From assembly GCA_963701715.1 (NCBI GenBank), contig CAVPAX010000005.1:1-64000 (forward strand): a stretch of DNA of 64,000 bases. Reading direction: 5' to 3'. Numbering within the stretch: position 1 is the first letter of the stretch; every line of letters begins with the position of its first letter. Under the pieces are notes generated by a model, which was not told where the DNA came from, made no database searches, and saw only the letters and a program-made list of their open reading frames with translations. This document shows, one piece after another, positions 26,064 to 34,611 of the stretch. The DNA comes from Methylotenera_A sp963701715. GTDB taxonomy: Bacteria > Pseudomonadota > Gammaproteobacteria > Burkholderiales > Methylophilaceae. A program made the translations under genes and the position numbers.

Positions 26064-27038
26064 GTGTTTAGTTGCAGAAACCAATCAGCCTTCCTGCATA
26101 GCCGCCTCTTTCAAGCGCTGCTGCTGTGCTTAATTCTTGTCTTCAATTCAGCATGTGCGCCGTCTGACAGTGAGCGCACGAAAATCCGCCTCGGTTACAT
26201 CCAGAGCGACCTGCACCATCTGCCGGCTTTTGTCGCCATGGAAAAAGGCTTTTTTCAGCAGCAGGGCCTGGATGTGGAAGTCGCAGGGGCATTCCGGGCC
26301 GGGCCCGAACTCATGAGCGCTTTTGCCGCTCAGGCGCTTGACGTCGGCTATGTCGGGCTGGCGCCTGCCATTACTGCGGCAGCAAACAGTAATACGGCCA
26401 TACGCTTGATCGCCCAGGTCAACACTGAAGGGTCTGCAGTTGTAGTGGGCAGGGCACGTCCCGGCAGCTCAGCAGCTGATCTCAAGGGTGCAATGATCGC
26501 CATACCCGGTCATGCCACGATGCAGGACTTTCTGTTAAGGAAAGCGCTGAAAAATGCGGGTATACCGGTTGAACAGGTAAAGATACTGGTTTTAAAGCCG
26601 CCGGAAATGATCCCGGCCCTTACCGCGCAGGATATAGATGCGTTCATTGCCTGGGAACCCTATCCAGCCAAAGCGCTCACTGAAAACAAGGGTAAAATAT
26701 TACTCTATTCGAGCCAGATTTGGCAGGATCATCCGTGCTGTGTTATTGTTGCCGGTGAGGAGTTCCTGCAGACCCGCCACACTGATGTGGAGAAATTAAT
26801 TATCGCACATAACCAGGCCTGCCGGTTTATTCAGGAAAGGCGTGCAGAAGCAATCGATATTGGCGTAAAATACACCGGGATGGACCGCGCAACGATTGAG
26901 ACTGCTCTCGGTCATATCACATATAATGGTCTGCTGGACAGACAGTATATGTCTGAATATGTTGAGTTTTTGAAGGTTTTACGATATATAAAGCAGGACA
27001 TTTCAGATGCTTTGTTAGCAAAAATGCTGAAGCAATAA
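26064..27038 (+). CDS. ABC transporter substrate-binding lipoprotein (nitrate/sulfonate/taurine type)
   Basis: The 324-residue product has a signal peptide ending in a lipobox-like FNSAC, so it should be a lipoprotein facing the periplasm. The mature part follows the SsuA/TauA/NMT1 fold: KIRLGYIQSDLHHLP, FVAMEKGFFQQQGLDVEV, DVGYVGLAPAI and DAFIAWEPYPAKA. It starts a three-gene importer with the permease and ATPase downstream. The ligand cannot be told from sequence; family members bind sulfonates, nitrate, pyrimidine precursors or other small anions. The GTG start at 26064 lacks a good ribosome binding site and may be misplaced by a few codons. Confidence 0.8.
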   Translation: MFSCRNQSAFLHSRLFQALLLCLILVFNSACAPSDSERTKIRLGYIQSDLHHLPAFVAMEKGFFQQQGLDVEVAGAFRAGPELMSAFAAQALDVGYVGLAPAITAAANSNTAIRLIAQVNTEGSAVVVGRARPGSSAADLKGAMIAIPGHATMQDFLLRKALKNAGIPVEQVKILVLKPPEMIPALTAQDIDAFIAWEPYPAKALTENKGKILLYSSQIWQDHPCCVIVAGEEFLQTRHTDVEKLIIAHNQACRFIQERRAEAIDIGVKYTGMDRATIETALGHITYNGLLDRQYMSEYVEFLKVLRYIKQDISDALLAKMLKQ

Positions 27039-27103
27039 ACCTCTTTTCCTTGTTATAGCTGAATGGAAAATGAGCATGGAGGCATCAGATCGCTTTCGAG
27101 AGC

Positions 27104-27871
27104 ATGAACTATTTTAAAGAAAAAAGCAGACTACTCTTCCCGCTGCTACTTCTTCTATTATGGCAGGTATTGTCCACGCTGGGCCTGTTGCCATCCAGTA
27201 AAATTTCTTCCCCGGTGCAGATTATAGCAGGTATTAAAGAGCTTGCGCTGGTCGGGCTGCCTTCCGGCAGCAGCCTTTTTATGCATTGCTTCGAAAGCCT
27301 GCTGCGTGTCACCGCCGGTTTTGCTATGGCGGCAGCAATTGGTATTCCATTAGGAATATTAATTGGATGGCTGAGATTTCTAAGAAACATGCTTACCCCC
27401 ATCATTGAGACAATACGGCCCATTCCGCCCCTGGCATGGATACCGCTTGCAATACTGTGGTTCGGCATTGGTTTCAAATCAGCCGCATTTATCATATTTT
27501 TAGGCTGCTTTTTCCCGATACTGCTGAGCACTATTTCAGGGGTGCTTTCTGTTGACAAAATTCTGATAGAAGCGGCAAAGACACTGGGGGCGAAAGAAAA
27601 AAAGATTTTTTCAAATGTGCTGGTGCCCGCTGCAACCCCTTCAATCTTTACCGGAATTCGCATAGGGCTGGGCATTGGCTGGATGACTCTGGTTGCGGCT
27701 GAGTTCACCGGCGTTAAGAGCGGTTACGGGCTGGGTTATATGATCATGGTTGCGCGTGACATTCAGCGGCCCGACCTGGTCATCGGCGGCATGGCCACCA
27801 TCGGATTAATGGGGTATCTGCTTGACGTCGCGCTGCGCAAGCTGGAAGCGCGGATGCTGAAATGGAGATAA
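27104..27871 (+). CDS. ABC transporter permease (SsuC/TauC type)
   Basis: This 255-residue inner-membrane protein has about six helices. The EAA loop of BPD-type permeases is visible (EAAKTLGAKEKKIFSNVLVP, about 145-165). GIRIGLGIGWMTLVAAEFTG near residue 185 is typical of SsuC/TauC/NrtB. It forms the channel for the binding protein encoded just upstream and the ATPase encoded downstream. The gap to the ATPase gene carries a degenerate repeat, which suggests the operon has tolerated insertion there. Confidence 0.85.
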   Translation: MNYFKEKSRLLFPLLLLLLWQVLSTLGLLPSSKISSPVQIIAGIKELALVGLPSGSSLFMHCFESLLRVTAGFAMAAAIGIPLGILIGWLRFLRNMLTPIIETIRPIPPLAWIPLAILWFGIGFKSAAFIIFLGCFFPILLSTISGVLSVDKILIEAAKTLGAKEKKIFSNVLVPAATPSIFTGIRIGLGIGWMTLVAAEFTGVKSGYGLGYMIMVARDIQRPDLVIGGMATIGLMGYLLDVALRKLEARMLKWR

Positions 27872-27873
27872 AG

Positions 27874-27935
27874 AATAAGCTGACAGCAATCAGCGGTCAG
27901 GTACATGTTTGCTGAAAGCTGCTGATAGCTTTCTT
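27874..27935. repeat. degenerate AGCTGACAGCAATCAGCGG repeat
   Basis: Imperfect alternating words AGCTGA/CAGC/ATCAGCGGTCAG fill the gap between the permease and ATPase genes. A related copy sits at 28709-28757. Confidence 0.5.
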
Positions 27936-27946
27936 TCTTGAAGATT

Positions 27947-28711
27947 ATGACCTTAGAACTGAAAAATCTCCGCAAAACATACACTGACGGCACGGGCGAA
28001 GCTTCGGTTGAAGCGCTCAGCACTATTAACCTGACCGTGCGGGAGGGGGAGTTTTTGTCTGTTGTCGGGCCCAGCGGGTGCGGTAAAAGCACCATGCTGC
28101 GGATTATCGCCGGCCTTGAACATCCCACCACCGGCACAGTGTTTATTAACGGCGAGCAGCTGGAAGAGCCCTGGGGCAGGGTCGGCTTTGTATTCCAGGA
28201 ATATGCGCTGTTTCCCTGGCGCACCGTGAGCGAGAACGTGGAATTCGGTCTGGAGCTTAAAAATATACCAGGAAAAGAGCGGCGGCGCATGGCGCTTGAA
28301 TATATCAATAAATTCGGCATGGGGGGATTTGAAGACACCTATCCCAGGGATCTTTCCGGGGGCATGAAACAGCGCGTGGCAATCGCGCGCACGCTTATTA
28401 CCAACCCGTCGATTATTCTCATGGATGAGCCGTTCGGTTCTCTTGATTCCCAGACCCGCAATGCGCTGCAGGAATTCCTTCTGTCCGTGTGGCAGAATTC
28501 ACGCAAGACCATCATTTTTGTTACCCACAACATTGACGAGGCAGTATTTTTAAGCCAGCGGGTGATCGGGTTTTCAGGCCGGCCCGGGTCCATCAAGCTC
28601 TCGCTCGAGATTGATATCCCCGCGCCGCGGGACCGGACAAGCTCTGATTTTAACCGCTACCGCAAGGAGATTCTCAGTTTCCTGCAGCAGCAGAGCGCGG
28701 CAGGTACATAA
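27947..28711 (+). CDS. ABC transporter ATP-binding protein (SsuB/TauB type)
   Basis: ATG 27947 gives a 254-residue ATPase; a TTG three codons earlier is possible. Motifs are Walker A GPSGCGKST (about 43-51), Q-loop FVFQEYALFPW, the signature LSGGMKQR (about 142), Walker B IILMDEPFGSLD and the H-loop VTHNIDEA. This matches the energising subunit of nitrate/sulfonate/taurine importers and completes the three-gene transporter. The gene is followed by a gap with a repeat and then the bilin-reductase-like gene. Confidence 0.88.
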   Translation: MTLELKNLRKTYTDGTGEASVEALSTINLTVREGEFLSVVGPSGCGKSTMLRIIAGLEHPTTGTVFINGEQLEEPWGRVGFVFQEYALFPWRTVSENVEFGLELKNIPGKERRRMALEYINKFGMGGFEDTYPRDLSGGMKQRVAIARTLITNPSIILMDEPFGSLDSQTRNALQEFLLSVWQNSRKTIIFVTHNIDEAVFLSQRVIGFSGRPGSIKLSLEIDIPAPRDRTSSDFNRYRKEILSFLQQQSAAGT

Positions 28712-28757
28712 GCATTCAGCAATCAGTGGTCAGCTTTCAGCATTGTATGCTTAGTTA
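28709..28757. repeat. degenerate CAGCAATCAGTGGTCAGC repeat
   Basis: This short intergenic copy of the repeat at 27874-27935 overlaps the ATPase stop codon and lies just before the next gene. Confidence 0.45.
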
Positions 28758-28768
28758 AGAAAGATTTT

Positions 28769-29446
28769 ATGGACGAGCTGTTTTCCACCGTGCTTGCAAA
28801 AATTGAGGAGAAGTTCAAGCTTACGCCCGTGGCGCTTCCGGACGAGCTGAAAGAAACCCGCTTTCCCCTGGGGCTTCTCGAAATGAAGTGCTATAACTGG
28901 AAGGCGCCGGGAATCCGGAAACTATATGCCATGAGGCTGAAGATCAAGGTGCCCTCCCTGGATATCCTCGGAATGGCGATCTACCCGGAGCCTGACGTTG
29001 ATGTCCCTGTTTTCTGTTTTGATCTCTCCTGCGCCAAGAAAAAAATAGTGACGTATATAAATGCTATCCCGCTGCTGCAGGAAGAAGCATTTACCAGAAA
29101 GTATCTTGACCCTTTTAAACAGGCACATGCTGCATACGGCGATTTCCCGCCGCACAAGACGCCGGAGTGGATGCTGCGCTATAAAACGCCCTATACGGTC
29201 TACTCCATGCCTGACCGCGAACGGGTGCGGGATATCAAGGCCTGTGTTTCAGCGTATCTGGACGTGTATCTTGATATCCTGACCGGGGCTCCACGGATCG
29301 ATGATCCGCGATACCGGACACGCATTGAACAGGAACAGAAAAATTACATAAACGATCTGCTGACAAAAGATAATTCGCAGAAGATGCTGGCAAAGATTCT
29401 GGGAGCGCAGAAGACCCGCAGAATATTCCACGAAGTGCTGGTATAA
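28769..29446 (+). CDS. ferredoxin-dependent bilin reductase (PcyA/HY2 superfamily) homologue
   Basis: The 225-residue protein aligns by eye with PcyA along its length. LDILGMAIYPEPDVDVPVF (64-82) corresponds to the central LDIL...FPEP strand, KTPYTVYSMPD to the FSxYxLFxRP segment, and the last 40 residues have the same helical ending. The catalytic Asp of PcyA (Asp105) is kept as Asp85 in VFCFDLSC. The positions of His88 and Glu76 appear to be Gly68 and Lys58, so chemistry or substrate probably differs. FDBR homologues are known from some non-photosynthetic bacteria. It sits between an ABC importer and a radical SAM gene (7 bases downstream). No heme oxygenase or phytochrome gene is near. Confidence 0.75.
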   Translation: MDELFSTVLAKIEEKFKLTPVALPDELKETRFPLGLLEMKCYNWKAPGIRKLYAMRLKIKVPSLDILGMAIYPEPDVDVPVFCFDLSCAKKKIVTYINAIPLLQEEAFTRKYLDPFKQAHAAYGDFPPHKTPEWMLRYKTPYTVYSMPDRERVRDIKACVSAYLDVYLDILTGAPRIDDPRYRTRIEQEQKNYINDLLTKDNSQKMLAKILGAQKTRRIFHEVLV

Positions 29447-29453
29447 TAGTGCT

Positions 29454-30524
29454 ATGGACTTAAAAACAGTACAGGTTGAGCTGCAGAGCCTTGGCGTCCG
29501 GGTCCCGGACAGCTGCTGCTCCGGCAGAAGAGGCGGGGCAGGGCCGGCTGAAGGCCAGGTGATCATCCTCGATGGCCGCGCCATCAGCGTGCCCACGCAG
29601 AGCGCGTATGTCGTTGCATCACCCTATGAACTACAGCCGCGGGGAAGAACCTTTGTTCTGCTGAAAGAGACCGTGGAGATCGGAGAGGTCTTTCTGCCTG
29701 AAAGGCCGCGCTATTATGACTTAAAAACCCCCCGCGGTATTTGTTTTGACAAAATCGCGCTGACCCACGGGATAGAGTGCCTGGCATCAACCGTGTACCA
29801 GGACTGCGTCTACTGGAAGACTAAGGACGGCTGCACTTTCTGCGGCATCGGGCTTTCTCTTGCCGGAAACAGCACGGTTCTTGAAAAAGATCCGGAAGAC
29901 CTCGGTCTGGTCGCAAAACAGGCAGCGCGCCTTGACGGCGTGACACACGTGACCCTGACTACCGGTATGCGCGCCAGTGAAACAGCGAACATTAAGCACC
30001 TTTCCGGCTGCGTGCGGGCGATTAAACAGAGCGCCGGGCTGCCGGTTCATGTTCAGATATGCCCTCCACGGGACATGGCAGACCTGGAAGTCCTCCGGCA
30101 TGCGGGCGCTGATACTGTCGGCATCCATATCGAGACGTTTGATGCAGAGGTACTCAGGCGGGTGGCCCCGGCAAAAGCTGACTGCGGGCTTGCGTTGTAT
30201 ACAGCCGCATGGAAGCATGCTGTCGCGGTGTTCGGAAAAAACCAGGTCAGCAGTTTTCTTATCGCCGGGCTTGGCGAAGCGCCTGAAAGCATTCTCTCTG
30301 GAGCAGAACTGCTCTGCGGGCTGGGGGTTTATCCCTATCTGCTGCCGTTTCGCCCCATACCGGGAACACCGCTTGCTGAAACAAGACCGCCGGCTCCTGA
30401 AATAATGTTTTTTCTGTATGAGCAGGTAGCAGCCATGGTGCGGAACTCCGGGCTGTCTTCAAAGGCGTGCACGGCAGGATGCGTGAAGTGCGGAGCGTGC
30501 TCGGCACTGGCGTTATTTGAGTAG
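29454..30524 (+). CDS. MSMEG_0568-family radical SAM protein (Nit1C cluster type)
   Basis: The 356-residue protein resembles the radical SAM enzyme of Nit1C nitrilase clusters. The cluster-binding cysteines are spaced C-x8-C-x2-C in DCVYWKTKDGCTFCGIG, unlike the usual C-x3-C-x2-C. The barrel shows LTTGMRASE, HVQICPPRDM and GIHIETFDAEVLRR. A cysteine-rich tail CTAGCVKCGACS could hold a second cluster. The following GNAT and AIR-synthase-like genes have the same order as in Nit1C clusters, which in Pseudomonas are linked to use of cyanide nitrogen. The reaction is not known. The ATG lies 7 bases after the preceding stop, so the genes are likely co-translated. Confidence 0.75.
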   Translation: MDLKTVQVELQSLGVRVPDSCCSGRRGGAGPAEGQVIILDGRAISVPTQSAYVVASPYELQPRGRTFVLLKETVEIGEVFLPERPRYYDLKTPRGICFDKIALTHGIECLASTVYQDCVYWKTKDGCTFCGIGLSLAGNSTVLEKDPEDLGLVAKQAARLDGVTHVTLTTGMRASETANIKHLSGCVRAIKQSAGLPVHVQICPPRDMADLEVLRHAGADTVGIHIETFDAEVLRRVAPAKADCGLALYTAAWKHAVAVFGKNQVSSFLIAGLGEAPESILSGAELLCGLGVYPYLLPFRPIPGTPLAETRPPAPEIMFFLYEQVAAMVRNSGLSSKACTAGCVKCGACSALALFE

Positions 30525-30565
30525 TTGCGTGATTCGGTGTTCGGGATTCGTGTTTCAAGGGCACG

Positions 30566-31024
30566 ATGCCGCTATTGTATACTATGCTTAAAATAGAATA
30601 TCGTCCGGTTCAAAATAACGACGAACTGCTTGAAAGCTTTGCCCTGCGCAAAAAAGTTTTTGTCGAAGAGCAGCAGCTGTTCAAGCGGACTGACCGTGAC
30701 CGGCATGACCGGCATGCTATCCATATCATCGCCCTGAGCAATAATACGGTAGTCGGCACGGTGCGGATTCATCAGCAGAAAGCCGGCATCTGGCTTGGAA
30801 GCAGGCTCGCGGTGCTGAAGCAGTTTCGCGGCCGGGCAGGGAAACAGCTCATACAGAAGGCAGTTGCCGTGGTAACGGAGAACGGGGCGCAGCACTTTCG
30901 TGCGCATATACTGCTGCGAAATGTCCCGTTATTCAAGAGGCTCGGGTGGGCGCCGGCCGGCCGGGTTTTTACCTACCGCGGCCAGCCCCACCAGATGATG
31001 GAAGCGAATCTGGGTGAAAAATAA
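30566..31024 (+). CDS. GNAT acetyltransferase of the MSMEG_0567/Sll0786 type
   Basis: The 152-residue protein is a GNAT fold. YRPVQNNDELLESFALRKKVF starts the domain, IIALSNNTVVGTVRI forms the central strands, and SRLAVLKQFRGRAGKQLI is the acetyl-CoA-binding region. Late in the chain is FKRLGW. By size and position it matches the N-acetyltransferase partner of the MSMEG_0568-type radical SAM protein. AAGGG five bases before ATG 30566 supports this start over the ATG at 30584. The acetyl acceptor is unknown. Confidence 0.75.
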   Translation: MPLLYTMLKIEYRPVQNNDELLESFALRKKVFVEEQQLFKRTDRDRHDRHAIHIIALSNNTVVGTVRIHQQKAGIWLGSRLAVLKQFRGRAGKQLIQKAVAVVTENGAQHFRAHILLRNVPLFKRLGWAPAGRVFTYRGQPHQMMEANLGEK

Positions 31025-31104
31025 TAATCTGGAACTCATGAAATCAGGAAACGTAAAAAAGGATTTATGCGTTGCTGAATTCCAATATGCAGGAAGGGAA
31101 GTAT

Positions 31105-32106
31105 TTGACAGTGCTGAGAGACATTATTAATGAAATCAGAACCTATCCCGGCTTAACCCGGAAGCGGAACATATACCGGATAACGAATATGCTTGCTTCG
31201 GTCGCGGATTTTGGCGCAACCATTGCCGATTTCGGCGAGGATGCGGCGGCGATCTACTATAAGGACGAGTTCCTGCTGCTTGCAGCCGACGGCATCTGGA
31301 AAGGCCTCATCGAGGCAAACCCCTACGCAGCAGGGAAAGCATCAGTCATGGCCAGCGTGAATGATATTTATGCCATGGGCGGCCGGCCGCTGGCGATGGT
31401 GAATGTCATTGGAATTTCCGACTCACGCTACTATGACGAGATCATGCAGGGCATTAAAAAGGGATGCGAAAAATTCCGCGTTCCCATGGTCGGCGGCCAC
31501 CTGCACCCGGACGCGAGCGAGGTTTCGCTGTCGGTTTCTATTCTGGGTGCGGCAAAGAAGCTGCTCTTAAGCAACAATGCGCGGGAGGGACAGGACATTG
31601 TTTTTGCCGTCGACCTTGAAGGCCGCGGCTATCAGTGCAAACCGGTCATAAGCTGGGACACCAATTCAGGAAAAAATTCGCAGCAGGTGCTGGAGCGCCT
31701 GGAGGTGCTGCCGCGCATTGCCGAAGAGGGGTTGTGCCAGACGGCAAAGGATGTGAGCAACGGAGGCCTGCTGGGAACCATTGCGCTGATGCTTGAAGTT
31801 TCGGGAACAGGCGCGCTCATAGATATAGACAGAATCCCGAAACCTGATATATTTTCTACCATCGACTGGCTGAAGGCATTCTTAAGCTATGGCTTTGTTC
31901 TGAGTGTTGATACGGAACATACCGGGGCTGTTATCGCGCGCTTCCAGGAGAAAAATATTGCCGCCAACGTAATAGGAGCGGTCACCCGGGCGCAACAGAT
32001 GATTTTATCATATCAGGGCGGGCAGGACCTGCTTTTTGACTTTGAGAAAGAGGCTGTTACCGGCATCACCACAGGCCTTGACGGCCCGGGATTCAGCTTC
32101 GGTTAA
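31105..32106 (+). CDS. AIR synthase-like ATP-binding protein (Sll0787 type)
   Basis: TTG 31105 has GGAAGGG six bases upstream and gives an N-terminus like the family; ATG 31087 is the alternative. The 333-residue product has the PurM/SelD/HypE fold: ADFGEDAAAIYY (ATP-binding Asp), FLLLAADGIW, SVNDIYAMGGRP, GGHLHPDA and DVSNGGLLG. It is far from the true purM at 35058, so it is a specialised paralogue. In Nit1C clusters this protein follows the GNAT, as here. It probably activates an amide or carboxylate with ATP, but the substrate is not known. Confidence 0.78.
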   Translation: MTVLRDIINEIRTYPGLTRKRNIYRITNMLASVADFGATIADFGEDAAAIYYKDEFLLLAADGIWKGLIEANPYAAGKASVMASVNDIYAMGGRPLAMVNVIGISDSRYYDEIMQGIKKGCEKFRVPMVGGHLHPDASEVSLSVSILGAAKKLLLSNNAREGQDIVFAVDLEGRGYQCKPVISWDTNSGKNSQQVLERLEVLPRIAEEGLCQTAKDVSNGGLLGTIALMLEVSGTGALIDIDRIPKPDIFSTIDWLKAFLSYGFVLSVDTEHTGAVIARFQEKNIAANVIGAVTRAQQMILSYQGGQDLLFDFEKEAVTGITTGLDGPGFSFG

Positions 32107-32182
32107 AGCAGTGCGGGAATCACAGCGGCCCCGGGGACGCTGTGTTGATAGTAATACTAATACTATTATGAGGAGGGGCCTT

Positions 32183-33273
32183 ATGTACTGTACGAAATGC
32201 AGGCTGGAGATACAGGAGGGGGCGGAGACCGTGTGTCCGCTCTGTAATATGCCGCTGGAAGAAGATTCTGCAGAACAGCAGGCGGCGGTGCCGGACGTAT
32301 CCGCCGAGGATTTGAAGCTCAGGGAACTGATAACTGATATTGAGGGGTCGGTAAAACAATCACTCGGTGTTGATGAAAAGAGCGCTCAAAGAAATGGGCA
32401 GGAAGTATTGTTTGACCCGGGAAGCACGACCGAAGAAGAATTGCAGGTGCCGCCGGAACCTGGCGCAGCCGCAGTTTCTCCAGCCGCGGCTGGCAGCGAC
32501 AGTGATTATGAAAAAACCAGGGCTGCCATGGAGCGGGCGCTGGCCGGTATTGAGCAGCAACAGCTTCCGGCGAAGATACCTCCGCGGCGCTCTTCCTCAA
32601 AAAATGCTGCTGCCGTATTACTGGTTATCGGCGTGGTTGCTGCGGGTATCGCCGCAGGCTATTTCTTTTCAGTGAAAGAGCCGCAGCCACGTGCGACGGC
32701 AGTCCCGGAGAAAGAGACGCTGTCTCAAGTACCAATTGCCGCAACACCGCCTGCCATGTCCAGGCCGGTCACGCCGCCGCAGCCGGAAAAGCCAGTAACC
32801 GCAGAAAGCACGCCGCCAGCGCGCAACCTGCAGAACCGGTACAAGAACAGCAGGCTGCCGCAGTTGCACAACCTGCGCAGCCGGAGCCCCCTGCTGCCGT
32901 ACCGGTTGAGACGGCCAATGAACAGCCGCCCGCTGCCTCCCCGGTACCGGGACCTCCGCCTCCCGCGGCTGAGCAAAAAGCTCCGGAGCCGCCGCCAAAG
33001 CCCCCTGCGCCGCTGCAGACGCCCAGTGCTGCAGGCGGTGTCTATTGCGTCAATGTGGGGTCCTTTAAACTGAAAGAAAGCACGGAGCGGGTATGCAGGG
33101 ATTTAAAGAAGAACGGCTATGAGTTTGCCGTAGAAACAGTGACATTGAGTGATGGGAACACCTGGTACCGGGTAACGGTCGGCAGCTTTGCGACGCGCAC
33201 TGAAGCAGCTCAGTTTGGCAGGGAGCTTGAAAGCAAAACCAACATAAAGCCGTTCGTGGTAAAAAAGAAATAA
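32183..33273 (+). pseudogene. zinc-ribbon/transmembrane/SPOR-domain protein, broken by one frameshift
   Basis: From ATG 32183 (GGAGGGG five bases upstream) the frame encodes a zinc ribbon CTKCRLEIQ...VCPLC, an acidic linker, a transmembrane helix (AAVLLVIGVVAAGIAAGYFF, residues about 148-167) and a proline-rich stretch. After the GCGCGC run at 32819-32824 the Pro/Ala-rich pattern (QPAEPVQEQQAA) and a C-terminal SPOR domain (VYCVNVGSFKLKE to FVVKKK) continue only in another frame. Removing two bases joins them into about 362 residues. SPOR domains bind denuded peptidoglycan at division sites. The break may be a sequencing error in the dinucleotide run. Confidence 0.75.
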
Positions 33274-33313
33274 TTCTGCCCGGCCAGGGATGCGCCGGAT
33301 ATAACGCATGCCG

Positions 33314-33345
33314 CGCTATCCCGGTAAACGGTTTTCCGGATAGCG
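33314..33345. terminator. hairpin between convergent genes
   Basis: CGCTATCC and GGATAGCG pair with a 16-base intervening segment that can pair further (CGG/CCG). No T tract follows, so termination at this site is plausible but not shown. Confidence 0.4.
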
Positions 33346-33361
33346 GAACCCCGGGCCATTT

Positions 33362-34246
33362 TCACAGGTACAGGATAAGTCCCACCGTCAACCCGTAGAG
33401 CAGTATGCAGATGATGAGCGGCAGGTCATTGAGCAGGACGCGCTCAGGACTGCCGCCCTCATTTCTTTGATGAATAAGATAGAGATATCTGAAAATCCCG
33501 TACAGCACAAAGGGGATGGTATATTTCAGCCGGTCGGTGCCGAACTTGCTCACGGTGTCCTCTGAGACGGTGTAGAGCGTGTAGGTGATGACCGTCGATG
33601 CGGTAACCACCGAGATCATCTGGTCCAGCAGGTACGGGCTGTACTCGAAGAGGATCTTGCGGTGGTGGACGGCATCATCTTCAAGCAGCATGAGTTCGTG
33701 GCGGCGCTTGCTGAGCGCCAGAAAGAGCGAGAGCAGCATGGTGCAGAAGAGCAGCCAGGTAGAGAAGGGCACGTCAATTGCTTCCGCGCCGCCGATAGCG
33801 CGTAATACAAAGCCCGCTGCTATGCAGAATACGTCGAGGATAACAACATGCTTGAACAGCGTTGAATAGACAAGCTGCAATACAAAATAGATAATGGCGG
33901 TTATAATGAACGTGCGGTTTGTCAATGCTGCGGCGCCGCCAAAGGAGAGAAAGAACAGCACGATGGTGGTCATGACGGCTGTTGACGGCTTCAACCTGCC
34001 GGACGCCAGCGGGCGCTTTGATTTGATGGGGTGTATTTTATCCTGCTTGAGATCAAGCAGGTCATTGATAATATAGACGCATCCCGAGAGCAGGCAGAAG
34101 ATGGCAAAGGCCGCGACCGTCTTGAACAGCAGGGGAGGGGAAAAAACATTTTGCGAGAAGATCAGTGCGGCAAAGAGTATGAGATTTTTCGTCCACTGCC
34201 GGGGCCGCATGCTGCGAAAAACAAGGAATGCAGTTGTATCACGCAT
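33362..34246 (-). CDS. UbiA-superfamily prenyltransferase (decaprenyl-phosphate phosphoribosyltransferase-like)
   Basis: ATG 34246 gives a 294-residue membrane protein with eight to nine helices. The first Asp-rich motif reads NDLLDLKQDKIHPIKSKRPL (about 55-74). The phrase SMRPRQWTKNLILFAAL near the N-terminus is typical of the UbiA branch that moves phosphoribose onto polyprenyl phosphate. A GTG at 34258 right after the preceding stop would allow translational coupling. The SMR-like membrane protein encoded just upstream could be a flippase for the lipid-linked product, a pairing inferred from position only. Other UbiA substrates are possible. Confidence 0.75.
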   Translation of the reverse strand: MRDTTAFLVFRSMRPRQWTKNLILFAALIFSQNVFSPPLLFKTVAAFAIFCLLSGCVYIINDLLDLKQDKIHPIKSKRPLASGRLKPSTAVMTTIVLFFLSFGGAAALTNRTFIITAIIYFVLQLVYSTLFKHVVILDVFCIAAGFVLRAIGGAEAIDVPFSTWLLFCTMLLSLFLALSKRRHELMLLEDDAVHHRKILFEYSPYLLDQMISVVTASTVITYTLYTVSEDTVSKFGTDRLKYTIPFVLYGIFRYLYLIHQRNEGGSPERVLLNDLPLIICILLYGLTVGLILYL

Positions 34247-34260
34247 AGCAGAGCTCACTT

Positions 34261-34611
34261 TCAGGAAGCAACCATCCATACCCCCGCGATGATTAATGAA
34301 AAGCCGGCAACCTGTATCGCGGTTATTGTTTCTTTGAGAAAAAGCCATGAGGCTATGATGACAATGACATAGCCCACACTGGTCATGATGGGGTAGGCAA
34401 CACTCAGGTTCATCTTGGTCAGCACAAAACAGTATGCGGCAAGGCCCAGGGCAAAACAGACAATGCCTGCGATAAGTACCGGATTCATAATCATGCCCAG
34501 TATGAAATCCGCAAGACCCGCACCCTGCTTTTCTTTAAGCATTCCTATTTTCATTAAAATGTTCGCGACAGCGTTAAACGTGATGGCCAGAATAAGGATA
34601 AAGTAGCTCAT
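34261..34611 (-). CDS. small DMT/SMR-type four-helix membrane protein
   Basis: The 116-residue protein has four hydrophobic helices and the EmrE/EamA-like features LKIGMLKEKQ (helix 1 end), SVAYPIMTSVGYVIVI (helix 3) and LFLKETITAIQVAGF. Proteins of this size are small multidrug exporters or ArnE/F-type flippase subunits, working as dimers. Its stop lies 15 bases before the start of the UbiA-like gene, so lipid-linked sugar flipping is a reasonable guess. The first-helix Glu of true SMR exporters is not evident, which favours the flippase reading. Confidence 0.65.
   Translation of the reverse strand: MSYFILILAITFNAVANILMKIGMLKEKQGAGLADFILGMIMNPVLIAGIVCFALGLAAYCFVLTKMNLSVAYPIMTSVGYVIVIIASWLFLKETITAIQVAGFSLIIAGVWMVAS

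Noticed and set aside
32819..32824. Programmed ribosomal frameshift in the SPOR gene
   Set aside because: No X-XXY-YYZ slippery heptamer or downstream stimulator is seen; an alternating GC run suggests an indel.
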